Below are positions 60,272 through 64,000 of a stretch of DNA of 64,000 bases, one piece after another. Made by a program: the position numbers and the translations under genes. The DNA is taken from assembly GCA_001899635.1 (NCBI GenBank), contig MKVQ01000025.1, positions 1 to 64,000 on the forward strand. Direction: 5' to 3'. Numbering within the stretch: position 1 is the stretch's first letter; the number at the start of each line of letters is the position of its first letter. This stretch comes from Myxococcales bacterium 68-20 (GTDB lineage Bacteria; Myxococcota_A; Polyangia; Polyangiales; Polyangiaceae). The notes under the pieces are model-generated. The model was given only the letters and a program-made list of their open reading frames with translations. It did not search any database and was not told where the DNA came from.

Positions 60272-61705
60272 TCAATATTGCCGGGAGGCCACCGGATCCG
60301 CGGTGATCCGGTCGCGGGCCGCTGCGGCGAGGCTTCCGGCACCCCACATTTTGCGGCTTTTTCGCGCGGGAGGCCCCGGCGACGGCTCCAAGGTGGGTGT
60401 CGTGGTCGGCTCGAGCCGTACGGATGGGCTCTCTCCCTCCGCCTCGCGGGTCTTCCGCCCGAGCACCAGGGCGAGCACCATCAGGGCCACGACCAGGAGA
60501 CCGACCCCGACGAGCGTGAGGATCAGGCGGAGCCGGCGCTGGGCGCGGCGTTGGGCTCGCCGCGCGGCCCTCGACTCCGCGACCGCTCGGGCGGACTCGC
60601 GCGCGCTGGGCGACTCCACCTTCGTGACCGGCGCGAACGGCACCGGCTCCGGGATCGTCTCGTTGCCGCGCGCGGTCAGGACGTCGAGCACCGTCTGCGC
60701 CTCGCGCTCGAGCCGCGGCGCCCGAGACGTCTGGAGGGCACGCACGTGCGCCGCCCGCTGCTCGATCTCCTCGCGCGCGATCGACGCGATGGTCGCGACG
60801 ACCTCGGCGCGCGAGGCGGGCTCGAGCGCGGCACGCAGAGCGTTCGCCATCTGCTCGGCGGACCACCATCGATCCTGACGCTCCCGAGAGAGCGCCCGGA
60901 GCACGACGTGGTCGATCGCGCGCGGCACGGGAACAGGCGCGACGGTGCTCGGCGGCGCGACGGTGCCTTCGAACATCTGACGAACGAGCTCGTCGTCATC
61001 GCGCGCAGTGAACAGGCGCCGTCCGACGAGCAGCTCCCAGAGGACGATCCCGGCCGCATAGACGTCGGAGCGGCGGTCGACCGGCTCACCGAACTGCTGC
61101 TCCGGCGGCATGTACGCGAGCTTGCCCTTGATCTCTCCCTGCGCGGTGACGTGACGGTGGCTCGCCGCCTTGGCGACGCCGAAGTCGAGAATGCGAGCGA
61201 CGCCGTCGAGACCGATGAGGACGTTCTGCGGAGAGACATCGCGATGGACGACGGAGAGCGGCCTTCCGTTCTCGTCGACGAGCTCGTGGGCCGCGTGGAG
61301 GCCACGAAGGACGTCGCAGAGGACGCTGACGACGACTGCCGGAGGGACGTGCGTGCGGCGCGCCGCGGCGAGCTCGAGGAGCCGCCCCACGGAGACGCCC
61401 TCGACGAACTCCATGACGATGAGGAGCTTGCCGTCTGCCGAGACGACATCGAGGGTCGAGACGACGTTGGGATGCTTGATCCGCGCGGTGAGGGTGGCCT
61501 CGTCCAGGAACATCGCCGCGAACGCGTCGTCGGCCGCCAGCTCCTGGTGCATGCTCTTCACGGCGACCAGCCGCGCGCCCGCGGCGCCCCGACGGCGACC
61601 GAGATAGACGGTGGCCATTCCGCCTGAAGCAAGCTCTCCGAGTAGCTCGTAGCGCGCATGGCGCTCGGGGCCCTCGACCGACAGGGAGCCGAGCATGGGG
61701 GCCAT
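60272..61705 (-). CDS. Ser/Thr protein kinase, single-pass membrane
   Basis: This 477-residue kinase has a Hanks domain (about 18-285): GELASGGMATVYLG, Lys in LVAVKSMHQE, HRDVSPQNV, DFGVAKAA and PPEQQFGEP. HRDVSPQN with Ser in place of Lys is typical of a common myxobacterial subfamily. A basic coiled region (about 380-410), a membrane helix (about 413-435; LILTLVGVGLLVVALMVLAL) and a short periplasmic tail follow. It lies upstream of the next kinase in the same direction but with a 60-bp gap. The start at 61705 (MAPMLGSLSVEG) was chosen over 61696. Confidence 0.87.
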   Translation of the reverse strand: MAPMLGSLSVEGPERHARYELLGELASGGMATVYLGRRRGAAGARLVAVKSMHQELAADDAFAAMFLDEATLTARIKHPNVVSTLDVVSADGKLLIVMEFVEGVSVGRLLELAAARRTHVPPAVVVSVLCDVLRGLHAAHELVDENGRPLSVVHRDVSPQNVLIGLDGVARILDFGVAKAASHRHVTAQGEIKGKLAYMPPEQQFGEPVDRRSDVYAAGIVLWELLVGRRLFTARDDDELVRQMFEGTVAPPSTVAPVPVPRAIDHVVLRALSRERQDRWWSAEQMANALRAALEPASRAEVVATIASIAREEIEQRAAHVRALQTSRAPRLEREAQTVLDVLTARGNETIPEPVPFAPVTKVESPSARESARAVAESRAARRAQRRAQRRLRLILTLVGVGLLVVALMVLALVLGRKTREAEGESPSVRLEPTTTPTLEPSPGPPARKSRKMWGAGSLAAAARDRITADPVASRQY

Positions 61706-61750
61706 GAGGATAGCTGAGATCGTCGCCCCGCAGTCACGTAGGATGCAGCC

Positions 61751-63433
61751 GTGAGGGGAGGTCCTGGCACGACGAGCGCTGGCGCCGGGCGTCGAGAGAC
61801 GCCTCGTTCGGCGCCACCGCCCGCGATCGCTCATTCTCGTTCTCGCCCCGGCGGCTCGGTCCGCGCCGCGCACGCAAGCACGTCGTCGATCCGACGGAGC
61901 GACCTCGCCTTCTTCGTCGTCGCGCTCTTCGCCCTCGCCTGGCTTTTCTGGAAGAACACGGTGCTCGCGAGCCGCGTCATCGACGGGACGCGCTACTTCC
62001 TGCTCGACGACGACATGATGATCTCGATGCGCTACGCCCGGAACCTCGCCGAGGGGCAGGGCCTGGTGTGGAACCCGGGGGAGCGCGTCGAGGGTTACAC
62101 GAACTTCCTCTGGACGGTCGTGATGGCCGGCATCCACTTCATCCCGCACTCCGATGCGAACGTCGCGCTCCTCGTGAAGGGCGTGAACTTCGTCCTCACG
62201 GGCGCGACGCTCTGGCTGTCGATCCGGTTCCTCCGGCTCTTCGCGCCGCGCTCGCTGCTCGTGCCCCCGCTCCTGCTCGTCGTGATGGTGACGTGCGCGG
62301 ACGTGCTCCTCTGGTCGGTTTGGGGCTTCGAGGTCGCGCTCCTCTCGTTCTTGAACCTCTTCTTCTTCTACCGCCTCGCCCAGGATCGGCACGACGCGCT
62401 GACCTACGCGGCGCTCGCGCTGATCCCACTGACGCGCGGGGACGGCATCTACGTCTTCGCCGGCAACGCCCTCGTCGCGCTCGCGCTGTCGAAGGACTCA
62501 CGCAAGCCCCTCACCTACCTCGCGATCGCCGCGCTGCCGACGGTCTGCCACTTCCTCTTCCGGCACGCATACTACGGCGACTGGCTGCCCAACACGTACT
62601 ACCTCAAGGTGTACGGGCTCGAGGAGCCGTACAAGCGAGGCTGGTCGTACGCGCGGAACTTTCTCCTCCAGTACTCCGTCGTACTCGCGCTCGCCGCCGC
62701 GTCTGCCCTCGCGCTCCTGCGGACCGACCGGCGCGGGCTGATCCCGATCGGAGCAGCGTTGCCGACGCTCGGGTGGGTCGTCGTCGTCGGAGGCGACATG
62801 TTCACCTGGTACCGCTTCTTCGCGCACCTCATGCCGCTCGTCTTCGTCTTCGCGACGGTGGGCGTCGCGACCCTCGCGCGTGGGGCCATCGGGCAGCTCG
62901 CTTGGGCGGCGGTCCTCTTCATCGTGAGCTTTCCGCTCGTTCGCCCGCTCGGTCGACTCGTCTTCCTCGATACGAACGGCGACCCGCTCGAGCAGATCCA
63001 GGTCGCGATGCTGATCAAGAAGAACGCGAGCCCGGACAGCAGCGTCGCCGTCATCACCGCCGGGATCGTCCCCTACTTCACTCGACTCAGGGCGATCGAC
63101 ATCCTCGGCAAGAGCGACAAGCACATCGCACGGCTCCCGCCCTTCAAGGGCGCGATGATCGGGCACGGCAAGCTCGATCCCGCGTACACGCTCGGCAAGG
63201 ATCCGGACCTCGTCGTCTCGTGCCGGAGCTACCCGTTCGCCCTCGGCCTCACGACGGACACACGCACGCACGATCCGGTGCTCAGCTTCCTCGCCTCGAG
63301 CGCGTTCCAGTCGAAGTACCGCGGAGCGCCGATCAATGAGGCGTTCACGCTCGGCAAGACGGCGATCTACACCCATGCCGGATCGAAGGAGATCGCGCGC
63401 CGCGATTGGCAGGGCGTCGTGGTCACGCCCTGA
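61751..63433 (+). CDS. GT-C fold membrane glycosyltransferase
   Basis: This 560-residue protein has about ten hydrophobic helices after an Arg/Ser-rich cytoplasmic leader. The first loop holds the motif LLDDDMMISMRYARNLAEGQ, then GLVWNPGERVEGYTNFLW, a signature shared with polyprenyl-phosphate-sugar-dependent arabinofuranosyltransferase-like (AftB/Rv3805c-type) and related GT-C enzymes; the Asp pair is the likely catalytic site. The C-terminal soluble part (about 420-560) faces the periplasm. The donor and acceptor are unknown, so transfer to LPS, a polysaccharide or a protein are all possible. It starts with GTG 61751; later starts in the leader are possible. Confidence 0.82.
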   Translation: MRGGPGTTSAGAGRRETPRSAPPPAIAHSRSRPGGSVRAAHASTSSIRRSDLAFFVVALFALAWLFWKNTVLASRVIDGTRYFLLDDDMMISMRYARNLAEGQGLVWNPGERVEGYTNFLWTVVMAGIHFIPHSDANVALLVKGVNFVLTGATLWLSIRFLRLFAPRSLLVPPLLLVVMVTCADVLLWSVWGFEVALLSFLNLFFFYRLAQDRHDALTYAALALIPLTRGDGIYVFAGNALVALALSKDSRKPLTYLAIAALPTVCHFLFRHAYYGDWLPNTYYLKVYGLEEPYKRGWSYARNFLLQYSVVLALAAASALALLRTDRRGLIPIGAALPTLGWVVVVGGDMFTWYRFFAHLMPLVFVFATVGVATLARGAIGQLAWAAVLFIVSFPLVRPLGRLVFLDTNGDPLEQIQVAMLIKKNASPDSSVAVITAGIVPYFTRLRAIDILGKSDKHIARLPPFKGAMIGHGKLDPAYTLGKDPDLVVSCRSYPFALGLTTDTRTHDPVLSFLASSAFQSKYRGAPINEAFTLGKTAIYTHAGSKEIARRDWQGVVVTP

Positions 63434-63568
63434 TCGCTCGACCTCCGACGGAAGCTCCCGGATGCGTCAGCGCGATGGGACTTCGAGCGCGTTTTCGTTG
63501 CCCATCGAGTGTCGTTCCGCCGCCGCGCTGACCGTCAGCGTTGGCTCCCCAGCACCACCCGCTCCCCG

Positions 63569-63670
63569 TTCCGGCCTCGCTTCTGGCCTCGCTTTCTGGC
63601 CTCGCCTTCCGGTCTAGCTTTCTGGCCCCGCTTTCCGGTTTCGCCCTCTGGCCCCGCTTTCTGGCCGCCT
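63569..63670. repeat. Tandem degenerate 12-14 bp repeat
   Basis: About eight head-to-tail copies of a 12-14 bp unit, consensus TTCTGGCC(T/C)CGCT with substitutions (for example TCCGGTCTAGCT and TTCCGGTTTCGCC). It sits in the 334-bp gap between the GT-C gene and the epimerase gene. On the minus strand it would encode repeated Lys/Ala/Glu/Arg-rich segments, but no start or conserved protein accompanies it. The rest of this gap (63434-63568 and 63671-63767) shows no other feature. Confidence 0.75.
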
Positions 63671-63767
63671 GGGCGCGCTCACTCGGCCGGCGCGTCGGGA
63701 CACCTCCCACCTCGGACCGCCTCGCCGCCCTTGCTGGCGAACGCCCGCGCGACTACGAATCGCAGCC

Positions 63768-64000
63768 GTGAGCTCGAAATATCTCGTCACGGGGGCCACC
63801 GGTTTCCTCGGAAGGCATCTCGTTCACACGCTGCTCGACAAGGGCCACGCCGTCGTCGCGCTGGTCCGCAGAAAGGGAGCCGACCTCCCCGAGAGCGTCA
63901 CTCAGGTCGAGGGAGATATCCTCGACCAAGCAAGCATCGAGGCGGCACTCGCGGGCTGCGCGGGCGTCTTCCACTGCGCCGGCAAAGTCTCGCGCAAGCC
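63768..64000 (+). CDS. NAD-dependent epimerase/dehydratase, 5' part only
   Basis: The window ends 77 codons into an extended-SDR gene. Seen so far are the Rossmann start KYLVTGATGFLGRHLV, the second-strand basic residues in ALVRRKGADL, VEGDILD and CAGVFHCAGKVS. Members act on nucleotide sugars, dihydroflavonol-like or steroid/terpenoid substrates; specificity needs the missing C-terminus. It begins with GTG 63768 immediately before the Rossmann motif. Confidence 0.85.
   Translation, partial: MSSKYLVTGATGFLGRHLVHTLLDKGHAVVALVRRKGADLPESVTQVEGDILDQASIEAALAGCAGVFHCAGKVSRK

Noticed and set aside
58535-61627. 1030-codon open frame on the plus strand
   Set aside because: It lies opposite two clear Ser/Thr kinases and a TPR gene, with low-complexity Arg-rich translation and no conserved motif.

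Overview
The window is GC-rich chromosomal DNA, most likely from a myxobacterium (Myxococcota, probably Polyangiales). This is inferred from gene content: many Cys-anchored lipoproteins with Asp/Gly/Ala-rich linkers, three Hanks-type Ser/Thr kinases, several large sensor histidine kinases, an ElbD-type ether-lipid synthase, and small Tyr-type transposases beside repeat arrays. No rRNA, tRNA, CRISPR array, plasmid or phage module was seen.

Layout. Positions 1-3500 form a repeat-rich island around a Y1-type transposase gene, with almost no other credible coding. 3.5-16.8 kb carries a Cys-rich lipoprotein, a GH15 glucoamylase-like enzyme, a ferritin-like lipoprotein, a TPR/winged-helix regulator divergent from a small beta-propeller, a PAS-GAF-PAS histidine kinase, a propeller lipoprotein, a GH44 endoglucanase lipoprotein, and phhA divergent from an Lrp/AsnC regulator with an inverted-repeat operator candidate between them. 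17.1-21.5 kb holds an apparent operon of homoserine dehydrogenase, a class-V aminotransferase-fold enzyme and an AAC(3)-family acetyltransferase, then a DUF1361 membrane protein. 21.5-25.8 kb is a coupled signalling pair: a dCache histidine kinase with a CxxC/CxxC insertion in its HisKA domain, and a REC-HDOD-GGDEF cyclase whose start overlaps the kinase stop. 26-30 kb has a PP2C-like phosphatase, a CvfB-like S1 protein, an alpha/beta hydrolase, a DUF1444-type protein and a YCII protein.

30.5-35.3 kb is one 1570-codon gene joining fatty-acyl reductase, AMP-ligase, acyl carrier, PlsC acyltransferase and SCP2 modules, assigned to ElbD. A TonB-like protein, a YbiT-type ABC-F ATPase, a zinc-ribbon SDR, a damaged S41 protease and a HExxH lipoprotein follow. 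42.1-47.4 kb is a scarred region: a second truncated transposase beside a repeat array, a histidine kinase, a degenerate copy of the 3' end of elbD, a lipoprotein, and a probable IS91-type remnant.

47.4-55.8 kb looks like one functional unit. Two paralogous kelch-type lipoproteins flank a DNRLRE/PA14/beta-helix surface lipoprotein, a sigma-70-like factor, a divergent Ser/Thr kinase with an N-terminal zinc-binding anti-sigma-like segment, and a TPR membrane protein. 55.7-64 kb holds a GHL10/DUF187 hydrolase, a kinase-TPR operon, another Ser/Thr kinase, a GT-C glycosyltransferase, a short tandem repeat and the 5' end of an NAD-dependent epimerase. Short 3'-end copies of resident genes at 44.4, 45.4 and 55.8 kb suggest repeated small segmental duplications.
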